Notes: a model not told the origin generated them from the sequence alone. Positions 24,531-32,607 are shown, counted from the stretch's first letter. The stretch is DNA of 64,000 nucleotides from Oscillibacter sp. (GCA_017526785.1 JAFXQV010000015.1:108858-172857); one strand, 5' to 3'. Made by a program: numbers and translations.

Positions 24531-25625
24531 TCAGCTCCAATCCATGGAAAACGGGTCTTGCGCGACGGCGAATGTCACGCCGTCTCCGGCGCACTTTGTG
24601 ACAATCAGCTTTCCGCCGCTTGACAGCACGGCGGCGCGTTCACAGACATTATCGACGCCCGTCCGGCGCTCCACGAACGCCGAGGCCGTGAACGTGCCGG
24701 GGACGCGGCGCAGTTCGTCGGCGCGGTAAACGTGAAGTTTCCAGCCGTGGGCGGCGCAAAACGTCAAAAGCCCGGGTTCATGGGCTTTGATGTCAATCGT
24801 GGCGGCGGCGCGGAACGCCTCCGGGAACAGTTCGTATTTGTCACACAGCGCGGAAAAACGCCTTTTAAGTGCGTCGGCGTCCGTGCCGCGGCGGCACCCG
24901 ACGCCGAGTGTCAGAATACGCGGCACCAGTGACAGCGGCGGGCGGCGGCGTACGCCTACCCATACGTCGGGCATTGTTTGAACAAGTTCCACGCCCTCCG
25001 GTGCCGTCCGCACAAGTTCCACGCCCTCCGGGGGGTCTCCGGCCATTGGGAACGCCGTGTAAACGCGTACCGTCTCCCCGTTGAGAATCTTCGCGGAAAC
25101 AGCCTTAATCCCGGACACCGGAACCACGGCGCAGTTGTGCCGCCGCGCCCACTCGTCGACGGCAAAGACGCCGTTTACATCCGTGGCGGTCGTGACGGCC
25201 GCCGCCCCGCCCGTGACGGACGCGATACGCCGCGCCAGTTCGTTCGCGCCGCCGAGGTGTCCGGAGACCAGCGGGACGGCGAAACGCCCGCACTCGTCGA
25301 CGGCAATCACGGCGGGGTCGACGGCCTTGCCGCGCAGATACGGCGCGACCGCTCTGACCGCGATTCCCGCCGCGCCGACGTACACAAGGGCGCGGCGGCA
25401 CGGGAAGTTTTCCGCCGTCCAGCCGGAGAGCGTCGGGGCGGGGGCGTCGCGGGTACACGAGGCCGCCCCGCCCAGCGCCGCGCAAAGCCGTTCCGACAGC
25501 GCTTTCCCCCGCGCCGTGAAGGATAGATACGCGATTCCGTGCCGTTCCGGCGGCCTGTTTTCCGTCTCCGTGACGGAATTTTCCGGTAATGTGTTCATGA
25601 CGCGCCTTTCCGGTAATGTGTTCAT
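24531..25625 (-). CDS. cbiG: Cobalt-precorrin-5A hydrolase CbiG
   Basis: This 364-residue enzyme opens the ring-A lactone and releases acetaldehyde, a step found only in the anaerobic pathway. N-terminal domain: AYLSFTARGKALSERL and VYVGAAGIAVRAVAPYL; the central domain has VSGHLGGANELARRIA. The C-terminal CbiG domain reads TLGVGCRRGTDADALKRRF and later IDIKAHEPGL. The first 18 codons contain a 27-bp duplication that offers two start codons in the same frame (25625 and 25598); the upstream one overlaps the cobM stop (ATGA). A second in-frame repeat of 30 bp gives the linker repeat VELVRTAPEG / VELVQTMP. Confidence 0.9.
   Translation of the reverse strand: MNTLPERRVMNTLPENSVTETENRPPERHGIAYLSFTARGKALSERLCAALGGAASCTRDAPAPTLSGWTAENFPCRRALVYVGAAGIAVRAVAPYLRGKAVDPAVIAVDECGRFAVPLVSGHLGGANELARRIASVTGGAAAVTTATDVNGVFAVDEWARRHNCAVVPVSGIKAVSAKILNGETVRVYTAFPMAGDPPEGVELVRTAPEGVELVQTMPDVWVGVRRRPPLSLVPRILTLGVGCRRGTDADALKRRFSALCDKYELFPEAFRAAATIDIKAHEPGLLTFCAAHGWKLHVYRADELRRVPGTFTASAFVERRTGVDNVCERAAVLSSGGKLIVTKCAGDGVTFAVAQDPFSMDWS
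24984..25032 (-). repeat. 30-bp in-frame tandem repeat inside cbiG
   Basis: A unit of 30 bp at 24984-25013 (plus strand beginning aagttccacgccctccgg) is repeated for at least 18 bp from 25014. It duplicates a ten-residue segment in the variable linker before the C-terminal domain. Confidence 0.85.
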
Positions 25626-25642
25626 GACGCGCCTTTCCGGTA
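25580..25642 (-). repeat. 27-bp tandem repeat covering the cbiG start codon
   Basis: Two perfect 27-bp copies (25580-25606, 25607-25633) and nine bases of a third. Each full copy holds an ATG in the same frame; the distal copy also carries the cobM stop. Confidence 0.9.
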
Positions 25643-26371
25643 CTCCGTGGTAAAGGACGGGTCATAAAGCCTGCTTCTCTCATAGGACGCGCCCAGAAAG
25701 TCGCCCACCAAAATCAGGGCGTGCTTCCGGATTCCGGCGGATTTCGCGGCGTCGGCGAGTGTCCCGACTGTACAGCGGATGATTCTTTCGTCCGGCCAAG
25801 TGGCCTTGTAGACAATGGCGGCGGGCGTGGCGGGGACGTAAGCGCCGCTTTGCATCAGTTCCGTTTGCACGGCGTCGGCCATGCCGCCCGACAGGAACAG
25901 CACCAGCGACACGCCCGACGCGGCGATTGTCCGCAAGTGTTCGGCGTCGGTTTTGCCGGGCATGCGCGTCAGAATCACGCTCTGGCTGACGCCGGGAAGC
26001 GTGTACTCCGCGCCGAGCGCCGCCGCCGCGCCGCAGAAACTCGACACGCCCGGGGTCACGTCCCACGGAACGCCGCGCGCGTCGAGGGCGTCCATTTGTT
26101 CCCGGACAGCGCCGTACAAACACGGGTCGCCGCTGTGCAGACGCGCAACGTCTTTCCCGGCGCGGTGTGCGGCCTCCATGACGCTCAAAACGTCCTCCAG
26201 CGTCATAAAGGCACTGTTGCGGACTTCGCAACGGGGTTTCAGGTTTTCGAGTAACGCCGGATTCACGAGGCTTCCGGCGTAAATCACAACGTCGGCATGG
26301 CGCAGGAGTTCCGCGCCCCGGACGGTGATTAAATCCGCCGCGCCGGGTCCGGCTCCGATAAAATGTATCAT
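25622..26371 (-). CDS. cobM: Precorrin-4 / cobalt-precorrin-4 C11-methyltransferase
   Basis: This 249-residue SAM methyltransferase acts at C11. Motifs: FIGAGPGAADLITVRG at the N-terminus, ARLHSGDPCLYGAVREQ for SAM binding, VTPGVSSFCGAAAALG, and ILTRMPGKTDAE, a recognised CobM/CbiF sequence. CbiF is the anaerobic name. ATG overlaps the cbiD stop by four bases; the stop overlaps the cbiG start. Length is typical (about 250). Confidence 0.93.
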   Translation of the reverse strand: MIHFIGAGPGAADLITVRGAELLRHADVVIYAGSLVNPALLENLKPRCEVRNSAFMTLEDVLSVMEAAHRAGKDVARLHSGDPCLYGAVREQMDALDARGVPWDVTPGVSSFCGAAAALGAEYTLPGVSQSVILTRMPGKTDAEHLRTIAASGVSLVLFLSGGMADAVQTELMQSGAYVPATPAAIVYKATWPDERIIRCTVGTLADAAKSAGIRKHALILVGDFLGASYERSRLYDPSFTTEYRKGAS

Positions 26372-27501
26372 TTCCCGTTACCTCTCCATTCCGCGATGAG
26401 TTCGGCCGCCGCGTTTGTCCGCCCCAGAAGCCCGTAGGCGTTCGAGAACATGACCGCCCCCACGCGACAGCTTACGCGCCGTTCCAAGCGGCGCTGTACG
26501 GCGTCCAGCAACGCTTCCACGACCGCCGGACGCATTCCGGCGGCGTCCAGCAAGGCTATGCAGGCGTCGGCCGAAACGGCGTCCATGAGGGCGCGGCATA
26601 GCGCGGTATCCGCGCCGCGTACCGCCGCGTACGCGCAAAATAAGGCGTTGCGGCAGTCGGCCACGCGTGAATGAGTATTCATGATTCCCCCGGCGAGTTT
26701 GACGAGCTTTCCGGCATGCCCGACAATCAGAATTTGCTCCACGCCCTCCGAGGCGGCGGCGTCGAGCGCGTCGCCGACATAGTTCGAGAAGCGTACGACG
26801 GGGACGCCGAGAGCGTCCAAGCCGTGCTGTCTCAGGAAGTCGAGGCCGTAATTCCCGGGCGTGAGAATCAGACGCTTTCCGGAAAGCGCGGCCTGACGGA
26901 TTTCCAGCGCGATAGAATCTATCACGGCCTGTTCGCTCATCGGCTCCACAATGCCGGACGTGCCTAAAATTGAGACGCCGCCGACAATGCCCAGATTTGG
27001 GTTAAACGTCCTTGCGGCGATTTGCTCCCCGCCGGGTACGGAGATAGTCACGGCGACGCCGCCCGTATACCCGGCCGCGTCACAAACTTCTTGCACGGCG
27101 TCGGCAATCATGCGGCGCGGGACGCGGTTTATCGCCGCCGCGCCCACGGGCTGGTCAAGTCCGGGCTTGGTGACGCGTCCGACGCCCGCGCCGCCGTCGA
27201 CCGTGATTCCGGCGTCAATTCGGCGGGCTTCGGCGACGACGGTACAGCCATTTGTAGTGTCGGGGTCGTCTCCGGCGTCCTTGACGACGCCGCAACGCGC
27301 CGCGCCGCGTTCCAGTACGCCGAACGCCGGGACAACTTCCACCGTCCAGCCCTTGGGCGTGACGACGGAAAGCGTTTGGGGCGTTTCGCCCGTCAAGAGC
27401 AGGCGCGCCGCGCCCGACGCCGCCAGCGCCGCGCAGGTTCCGGTCGTGTAGCCGCAACGCAGGCGCTTTTGTCCGCTTCTAATGGAGTGTTCAAACGTCA
27501 T
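26368..27501 (-). CDS. cbiD: Cobalt-precorrin-5B C1-methyltransferase CbiD
   Basis: This 377-residue enzyme methylates C1 and is diagnostic of the anaerobic route. Visible markers are LRCGYTTGTCAALAASGAAR near the N-terminus, GITVDGGAGVGRVTKPGL, ISVPGGEQIAARTFNPNLGI and GGVSILGTSGIVEPMS. All are well conserved and the length is normal. Its start overlaps the end of the ABC ATPase gene by 11 bases, placing it directly after the transport genes in the operon. Together with CbiG it rules out the oxygen-dependent pathway. Confidence 0.95.
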   Translation of the reverse strand: MTFEHSIRSGQKRLRCGYTTGTCAALAASGAARLLLTGETPQTLSVVTPKGWTVEVVPAFGVLERGAARCGVVKDAGDDPDTTNGCTVVAEARRIDAGITVDGGAGVGRVTKPGLDQPVGAAAINRVPRRMIADAVQEVCDAAGYTGGVAVTISVPGGEQIAARTFNPNLGIVGGVSILGTSGIVEPMSEQAVIDSIALEIRQAALSGKRLILTPGNYGLDFLRQHGLDALGVPVVRFSNYVGDALDAAASEGVEQILIVGHAGKLVKLAGGIMNTHSRVADCRNALFCAYAAVRGADTALCRALMDAVSADACIALLDAAGMRPAVVEALLDAVQRRLERRVSCRVGAVMFSNAYGLLGRTNAAAELIAEWRGNGK

Positions 27502-28531
27502 GCCGCGCCTCCGGTTTCACAAATTCCCGTTGCGCCTCTGGTTTCGCAAGCGCGGCCAGTTCCGGGAAACGGTCGAGAACGGCCTTGTAGTGTTCCCGGA
27601 CGTGGGGAAAGTTACAGTCTTTGCAGTTCTTGACGCCCTTTCCGGTGTAGGAGAAGTTGCCGCCGCAACGCGTCCCCAGCGCGTACAGGGGGCAGTAGCA
27701 GAACAGGCAGTTGAAGTCGGCGGCGTCGACGCCCGTGTGACACGGGAACATCTCACACTGGCGGTTTTGCGTGAAGCTGTAGCGCGGCGCGGCGTCGTAA
27801 CGCCCCGGCGGGATGTCGTAAAGGCGCTCGATGTAATCGGGCGTTAGAATTTCGTTGGGCGTCCCCGTACGCTCCACGACGCCCCCGCGCACACAGGCGA
27901 CGGTATCGGACACGCGCCGGGCAAAGTCCAATTCGTGCGTGGACAGAATCACGGCGATTTTCCGCTTTGACGCCATGTCGCGCAGAAGGGAAAGCAAGTC
28001 CAGTTGACAGCGCAAGTCCAGAAACGAAGTCGGCTCGTCCATGAGCAGAATTTTCGGTTCTTGGCACAGCGCCCGGGCGAGTAACACGCGCTGGCGCTGG
28101 CCGTCGCTGAGCTGTTGAAAGTAGCGCGTACGGAGTTCGGCGACGCGTAAGCGCCGCATGGCGTCGGCGACAATCTCCTTATCGTGCGCGGACAGTACGC
28201 CGAGGCGTCCCGTGTACGGGTACCGCCCCGACGCCGCCACGTCCTCCACGGTCAGCAGTTCGCCGTCGACGCGGTTCGTCAGCACGATGGCGAGTGTGCG
28301 GGCGATTTCGCCGCCGCGCATGGTGTGCAGTGGCTTCCCGCACAGAAACGCCGCGCCGCTTATCGGCGGCAACTCTCCGGAGAGCGTCTTTAGGAGCGTG
28401 GACTTCCCCGCGCCGTTCGCGCCCAACAATGTCAAAATCTCGCCGGGGCGTACGGACAGCGTGACGTCACGCAGTATCGGCTTTCCGCCGTACCCCGCCG
28501 ACAGCTTCTCCGTACGCAAAATGTATTCCAT
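27491..28531 (-). CDS. FecE/BtuD-type ABC ATPase fused to a Cys-rich small domain
   Basis: This 346-residue protein has two parts. Residues 1-250 form an ABC ATPase of the cobalamin/siderophore/metal class: Walker A in LLGANGAGKST, signature LSDGQRQR, Walker B ILLMDEPTSFLD and the H-loop in LSTHELD. Residues about 262-330 are a cysteine-rich domain with CEMFPCHTGV, FNCLFCYCPLY, RCGGNFSY and NCKDCNFPH: eight or more cysteines plus histidines. This matches the 'cysteine-rich small domain' normally encoded as a separate protein beside cobalamin genes. The fusion suggests metal binding coupled to import. The permease gene sits four bases upstream. Cargo could be cobalt complexes, cobinamide or cobalamin. 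Confidence 0.85.
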   Translation of the reverse strand: MEYILRTEKLSAGYGGKPILRDVTLSVRPGEILTLLGANGAGKSTLLKTLSGELPPISGAAFLCGKPLHTMRGGEIARTLAIVLTNRVDGELLTVEDVAASGRYPYTGRLGVLSAHDKEIVADAMRRLRVAELRTRYFQQLSDGQRQRVLLARALCQEPKILLMDEPTSFLDLRCQLDLLSLLRDMASKRKIAVILSTHELDFARRVSDTVACVRGGVVERTGTPNEILTPDYIERLYDIPPGRYDAAPRYSFTQNRQCEMFPCHTGVDAADFNCLFCYCPLYALGTRCGGNFSYTGKGVKNCKDCNFPHVREHYKAVLDRFPELAALAKPEAQREFVKPEARHDV

Positions 28532-28535
28532 GTCG

Positions 28536-29498
28536 TCACCCCCGTTCGTTCTTGCGGGAAAGCATCATGGAAATGACAATCGGCGCGCCGAAAACGGCCG
28601 TCACGGAACTGACGCTCAACTCGGCGGGCGCGAAGGCGTTGCGGGCAATCAGGTCGCAGAGCAGGCAGAACGCCCCGCCGCCCAGAAAGCACGCCGGAAT
28701 CATGCACAGCGGCCGCGCCGTGCCGAAAAGGCGTTTCATGAGGTGCGGGACGGCCACGCCGACGAACGACACGGGCCCGGCGTAGGCGGTCACGCAGGCG
28801 GAAAGCAGGCTGGAAAGCAGTATCAGCGCCAGACGGAAACGGCGCAGGTTGACGCCCATGTTTCGGGCGTAAGCCTCGCCCAGTTGATACGCGCCCATGG
28901 GCTTGGAGAGAAGCACGGAAAGCGCCGCGCAGAATATCACGACGCCCGCCATAGACCGGACGGCGTTCCAGCCGATTCCGGCGAAGCTCCCCCGCGACCA
29001 GTGGTGCAGATTCACAATGTTGGCGTCGTCGGCGAACGTGACAAGAAAATCGGTCACGGCGGCGCAGAGGTAGCCGACCATGACGCCGCAGACAATCAGC
29101 AGTGACCGCCGCCGCGTTTTCCCGGCGGCCAGCAGAACGAAGCTCATGGAGAGCGTGGAACCCGCGAAGGCCGTCAGAATCATAACGGCGTTGCTGAGGA
29201 CAAAACCGCGTTCGAGGGCGCATATCATGGCGATTGCAACGGTGAGTTTCGCGCCGGAGGAAATGCCCAGCGTGAACGGCCCCGCAATGGGGTTGGCGAA
29301 GAAGGTCTGCAACAGGAAGCCGGACAGCGCCAGCGCGCCGCCCAGCAGACACGCCGCGACGGCGCGGGGCAGCCGGATACGCAACGCGATTTCGAGAAAC
29401 AATGCCCCGTCCGCCGCTACGCTCCCCGTCCGGACGTTCCACGCTATGAAAATCACGTTCAGCGCAAGCAAAAGCAGATAACGCTTGACTCCCCGCAC
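28536..29498 (-). CDS. FecCD/BtuC-type ABC transporter permease
   Basis: This 320-residue integral membrane protein has roughly ten hydrophobic helices. The BtuC/FecCD signature RLPRAVAACLLGGALALSG, then FANPIAGPFTLGISSGA, is clear, and the coupling-helix region AYARNMGVNLRRFRL precedes the later helices. It pairs with the ATPase gene four bases downstream. No periplasmic/lipoprotein binding protein is encoded in the window, so that component must lie elsewhere. The start is GTG after GGAGGGG; the longer frame upstream starts in AT-rich DNA without a ribosome site. It is the first gene of the cobalamin operon. Substrate (corrinoid or metal chelate) is inferred from context. Confidence 0.85.
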   Translation of the reverse strand: MRGVKRYLLLLALNVIFIAWNVRTGSVAADGALFLEIALRIRLPRAVAACLLGGALALSGFLLQTFFANPIAGPFTLGISSGAKLTVAIAMICALERGFVLSNAVMILTAFAGSTLSMSFVLLAAGKTRRRSLLIVCGVMVGYLCAAVTDFLVTFADDANIVNLHHWSRGSFAGIGWNAVRSMAGVVIFCAALSVLLSKPMGAYQLGEAYARNMGVNLRRFRLALILLSSLLSACVTAYAGPVSFVGVAVPHLMKRLFGTARPLCMIPACFLGGGAFCLLCDLIARNAFAPAELSVSSVTAVFGAPIVISMMLSRKNERG

Positions 29499-29734
29499 GG
29501 TGTCCCCTCCATAACCAAAAGTTTCCGCCTCCGCCGCGAAAAGCAACAGAAACCGAATATAACGCGGATTTCCAGACCTGTTCATGTGAAAAAGTTCGAT
29601 TCTTGCAATAACACCGCAAAACGCGCTTTTGTGAAAAAGAACTCTGACTTTTCAATTGCGAATCGAGCATTTACGAGAAAACACGCGAAAATCAAAGCAT
29701 ACGTGAGTATTCGCGGCACAACGCGAAATTCCTG
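29499..29734. other. AT-rich leader/upstream region of the cobalamin operon
   Basis: No gene is apparent. The DNA is noticeably more AT-rich than its flanks and must hold the promoter for the leftward operon, but I could not choose a -35/-10 pair with confidence. I looked on the minus strand for the conserved B12-box and cobalamin riboswitch core and did not recognise one. Confidence 0.4.
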
Positions 29735-29764
29735 TTGACAAACCGCCCGGCCGCGTGGTATAAA
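29735..29764 (+). promoter_or_regulatory. Promoter of the rplM-rpsI operon
   Basis: TTGACA, 18-base spacer, TATAAA. The leader of about 70 bases that follows contains a small hairpin (caaac / gttt around 29792-29806) that could be an L13-type autoregulatory leader, though I could not verify this. Confidence 0.7.
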
Positions 29765-29840
29765 TAGCGTTACGCTACGCATTATAGCCGCAAACCCGCC
29801 GTTTGTAAAGCAAAATCACATCATATCGGAGGAAATCCAA

Positions 29841-30266
29841 ATGTCCACTTTCATGGCCAACAAAGCCAATATCCAGCGCAAGTGGTACATCCTTGACGCC
29901 GCCGGACAGCCCCTCGGCAAAACCGCCGTGCGCGCCGCTGACCTGCTTCGCGGCAAAGGAAAGCCCACCTACACCCCCCACGCCGATTGCGGGGACTACG
30001 TCATCATCATCAACGCCGCGAAGGCCGTGCTGACGGGCAAGAAGCCCCAGCAGAAATTCTATCGCACCCACTCCGGATGGGTCGGCGGCCTCAAAGAGAC
30101 CCCCTACCGTATTCTCATGCAACAGAAGCCCGAACTCGCCATGCGCGTGGCCGTGCGCGGCATGATGCCCCGGAACACCCTTAGCAAAGATTCCCTGAAG
30201 CGTCTGCACATCTACGCCGACGAAAACCACCAGCAACAGGCGCAAAAGCCCGAAGTCCTGAATTGA
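29841..30266 (+). CDS. rplM: 50S ribosomal protein L13
   Basis: This 141-residue early-assembly protein of the large subunit is fully conserved: [20 protein letters not shown] at the N-terminus, [30 protein letters not shown] and [11 protein letters not shown]. The ATG is preceded by a strong GGAGG site. An alternative in-frame ATG four codons later is possible but has no better spacing. It forms the universal L13-S9 pair with rpsI 13 bases downstream. Expression may be autoregulated through the leader. Confidence 0.97.
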   Translation: MSTFMANKANIQRKWYILDAAGQPLGKTAVRAADLLRGKGKPTYTPHADCGDYVIIINAAKAVLTGKKPQQKFYRTHSGWVGGLKETPYRILMQQKPELAMRVAVRGMMPRNTLSKDSLKRLHIYADENHQQQAQKPEVLN

Positions 30267-30279
30267 GGAGGATGGAAGT

Positions 30280-30684
30280 ATGTACCAGTCTAAGAAGCCC
30301 TATCTCTACGGCACTGGCCGCCGTAAATCCTCCGTGGCGCGGGTACACCTCTTCCCGGGCGGCTCCGGCGCGATTACCATCAACGGACGCGACATTGACG
30401 AGTATTTCGGCCTCGACACGCTGAAAATGGTCGTCCGCCAGCCGCTGGAACTCACCGGGAACACCGGACGCGTCGACATCGTGGCCACGGTCACGGGCGG
30501 CGGCGTCTCCGGACAGGCCGGGGCGCTCCGTCACGGCATTTCCCGCGCCCTGCTCCTCGCCAGTGAGGACAACCGCCCCATTCTCAAACGCGCCGGACTG
30601 CTCACGCGTGACCCGCGCATGAAAGAGCGCAAGAAGTACGGCCTCAAAGCCGCCCGCCGCGCTCCCCAGTTCTCGAAGCGCTGA
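30280..30684 (+). CDS. rpsI: 30S ribosomal protein S9
   Basis: This 134-residue small-subunit protein has [20 protein letters not shown] at the start, [29 protein letters not shown], and the basic tail [14 protein letters not shown], whose terminal arginine contacts P-site tRNA. Length and sequence are typical for Firmicutes. Ribosome site GAGGAGG. It is followed by a terminator, so the operon ends here. Confidence 0.97.
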   Translation: MYQSKKPYLYGTGRRKSSVARVHLFPGGSGAITINGRDIDEYFGLDTLKMVVRQPLELTGNTGRVDIVATVTGGGVSGQAGALRHGISRALLLASEDNRPILKRAGLLTRDPRMKERKKYGLKAARRAPQFSKR

Positions 30685-30710
30685 TTTCCCGCTTTATACG
30701 GTTTTTATCC

Positions 30711-30748
30711 CCGATTTCGCCTGTTTTCGGCGATTTCGGGGATTTTTG
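30711..30748 (+). terminator. Terminator after rpsI
   Basis: Imperfect stem ccccgatttcgcc / ggcgatttcgggg with a 6-base loop and a run of T residues. Confidence 0.8.
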
Positions 30749-30826
30749 AATCTTCAAATTCCCCGTTTTCAGCCCCTTTCAGAAAATCCCTAAAACAAAG
30801 TGATACCGACCTTGTGAAATTCTCTA

Positions 30827-30855
30827 TTGTTTTTTTGTTCCGGATATGGTATGCT
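30827..30855 (+). promoter_or_regulatory. Promoter of the P-loop protein gene
   Basis: TTGTTT, 17-base spacer, TATGCT, 34 bases before the start codon. It sets the start at 30890, not at the further-upstream in-frame codon. Confidence 0.6.
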
Positions 30856-30889
30856 TATCCTAACGACTCTCAGAGAAGGAGTGATTGAC

Positions 30890-31300
30890 ATGGTTCGGCT
30901 GATTATGGGCGGCAAGGGCGAAGGCAAGACGAAACAGCTCATTGACATGCTCAACAACGCCGCCAAGGACGAGGAAGGCAGTGTGGTGTGTATCGAGGCC
31001 ACGCGCAACATGACCTTTAACATCCACTACCAAATCCGCCTCATCGACGCGCAGGAATACGACCTCCACAGCTACGACATCTTCCGGGGATTCATCATCG
31101 GCCTTTACGCCGGAAACTATGACATTTCCCATATCTTTATAGACGACCTGCGCAAAATCGTGGGTCTGGACGTGGACAGCAATATGGAAGCCTTCCTCGA
31201 CTGGCTCGACCTGTTCGGAGAGCGCCACGGCATTAAGTTCACGGTCACCGTCAGCGCCGACCGCTCCACCGCCACCGACGGCATGAAGCATTACCTGTAA
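30890..31300 (+). CDS. Small P-loop nucleotide-binding protein of unknown function
   Basis: This 136-residue protein begins VRLIMGGKGEGKTKQLIDML, a clear Walker A motif (GGKGEGKT) next to the N-terminus. A hydrophobic strand ending in two aspartates (HIFIDDLRKIVG, about residue 83) is a plausible Walker B. It is too short for a complete motor ATPase and lacks PilT signatures, although similar proteins are often labelled twitching-motility-like. Related small P-loop proteins occur beside L13/S9 in Clostridia in my recollection, which would suggest vertical inheritance. Role unknown; binding of ATP or GTP is inferred. It has its own promoter and terminator. Ribosome site GAAGGAG. Confidence 0.7.
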   Translation: MVRLIMGGKGEGKTKQLIDMLNNAAKDEEGSVVCIEATRNMTFNIHYQIRLIDAQEYDLHSYDIFRGFIIGLYAGNYDISHIFIDDLRKIVGLDVDSNMEAFLDWLDLFGERHGIKFTVTVSADRSTATDGMKHYL

Positions 31301-31322
31301 ATACCGCTTCCGTCCCGCCGTG

Positions 31323-31370
31323 AGGCGCAAAACCGGAGTTTGTCCCGGCTTTTGCGCCTCTTGTTTGTTG
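31323..31370 (+). terminator. Terminator after the P-loop gene
   Basis: Stem aggcgcaaaaccgg / ccggcttttgcgcct (one bulge), followed by a T-rich tail cttgtttgttg. Confidence 0.75.
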
Positions 31371-31411
31371 ATTATCACGGAAACGGCGCTCAAAATTGTG
31401 CAACTTGACGG

Positions 31412-31440
31412 TTGACAAAGCCACCCTCCGCCCATACAAT
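31412..31440 (+). promoter_or_regulatory. Promoter of the Mrr-like gene
   Basis: Consensus TTGACA, 17-base spacer, TACAAT. The leader to the gene is about 75 bases. Confidence 0.7.
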
Positions 31441-31521
31441 ACCACAACCGCGGAGGCCGCCCGCCTCCGGCAGTCAGTCACACACAGGAATCATCGCAAT
31501 ACGGAAAGGGTGAGCTGACAC

Positions 31522-32607
31522 ATGATGGACACGAACAAGACCTTGAAACTTTGGGCGGTTCACAGTCTCGGGGACGCCTTCTCCACCGGACAGGGAACCA
31601 TTGCCTTCGACTGGCCTGACATGGGCGATTTGAGCAGGCTGGAACCCGACCGGGACGCGTTCCGCAAAAAATTCGACGCCGTCTACCCCGACGCCAATGC
31701 CGCCAATAAGGCCGCCGTGGCGGGCGCGCTGTATCGGCTCGTCTACGAGGTCGAACCCGGCGATTACGTCGCCTGCCTCCACGGCGAAACGGTCAGCCTT
31801 GGCACGGTCGACGGGGCGTACCAGTTCCGCGACAACGCCCAGACCCGCCCCGTCCGCTGGCTAAAGCATATTGAACAGTCCGAATTTTCGCGCGACGCCA
31901 TGCGGGAAATCACCTGTTCCCCCGTGCGGCTGTTCGCCGTGAAACGCTTCGCGGGGGAGTTTCTGGCACCGCTGGGCGTGGCGTGGACGGAACCCGAACG
32001 CCCGGCGCGTCCCGCCGCCGCCGCCGATACGGTACCCGCCGCCGCCGTCACAAGTACAGTCTCCGCCGTACCCCCTGCGGGTACCGCGTCGGCCGCGCCC
32101 CGTACGGGTACCGCGCCGGACGCCCCCGGCGGCCGGGCTTGCGTACTCCGCGCCGCCGACTATACCGGCACCGAGACCGCGAAATTTGTGCTGGCCACGC
32201 TCCGGCGCTACCTGACCCGGGCGAACTTCCGGCAGTTCGCCGCCGGACTGCTCCGCGCCATGGGCTACACTATCTCCCTGCCGCCCGACAGCGGCCTCAA
32301 CGAGTTTGAGCTGACCGCCACGCATGACGAACTCTCCCCGCCGATTTTCGTACAGCTCCGCGCCGGGGAACTCCGGGAATCCGACATCACGCGCCTGCAG
32401 GACGCACTCCAACCCGGCCAGTACGGCCTTGTCATCACCTCCGGCGACTTCACGGAACGCGTACGGCAGAGCCTGAAGCGTACGCCGTACCTCCGCGCCG
32501 TCGACGGCGGCGAACTCGCCGCCCTGACGCTCAAATATTACTGCGGCTTGGACGAACGCTACCGCGCCATGATTCCGCTCCGTATGGTCTATATGCCCGC
32601 GAAATAA
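31522..32607 (+). CDS. Mrr-type restriction-system protein with an atypical active site
   Basis: This 361-residue protein resembles solitary 'restriction system protein' (Mrr_N-like plus Mrr_cat) genes. Residues about 8-150 match the N-terminal domain of that group, e.g. TIAFDWPDMGDLSRL, LVYEVEPGDYVACLHGET and the later RPVRWLKHIE. A low-complexity Ala/Pro/Thr linker (about 155-205) follows. Residues 215-350 look like the Mrr nuclease fold, starting LTRANFRQFAAGLLRAMGY. The usual D-(x)n-QxK motif is weakened: the expected QVK is VQLRAGELR and the GGxD stretch is not recognisable. It may be a catalytically poor or modified-DNA-sensing relative. No methyltransferase lies nearby. Confidence 0.65.
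   Translation: MMDTNKTLKLWAVHSLGDAFSTGQGTIAFDWPDMGDLSRLEPDRDAFRKKFDAVYPDANAANKAAVAGALYRLVYEVEPGDYVACLHGETVSLGTVDGAYQFRDNAQTRPVRWLKHIEQSEFSRDAMREITCSPVRLFAVKRFAGEFLAPLGVAWTEPERPARPAAAADTVPAAAVTSTVSAVPPAGTASAAPRTGTAPDAPGGRACVLRAADYTGTETAKFVLATLRRYLTRANFRQFAAGLLRAMGYTISLPPDSGLNEFELTATHDELSPPIFVQLRAGELRESDITRLQDALQPGQYGLVITSGDFTERVRQSLKRTPYLRAVDGGELAALTLKYYCGLDERYRAMIPLRMVYMPAK

Noticed and set aside
28432-29670. Minus-strand frame of 412 codons over the permease
   Set aside because: It is Arg-rich shadow translation in a different frame from the clear FecCD permease.
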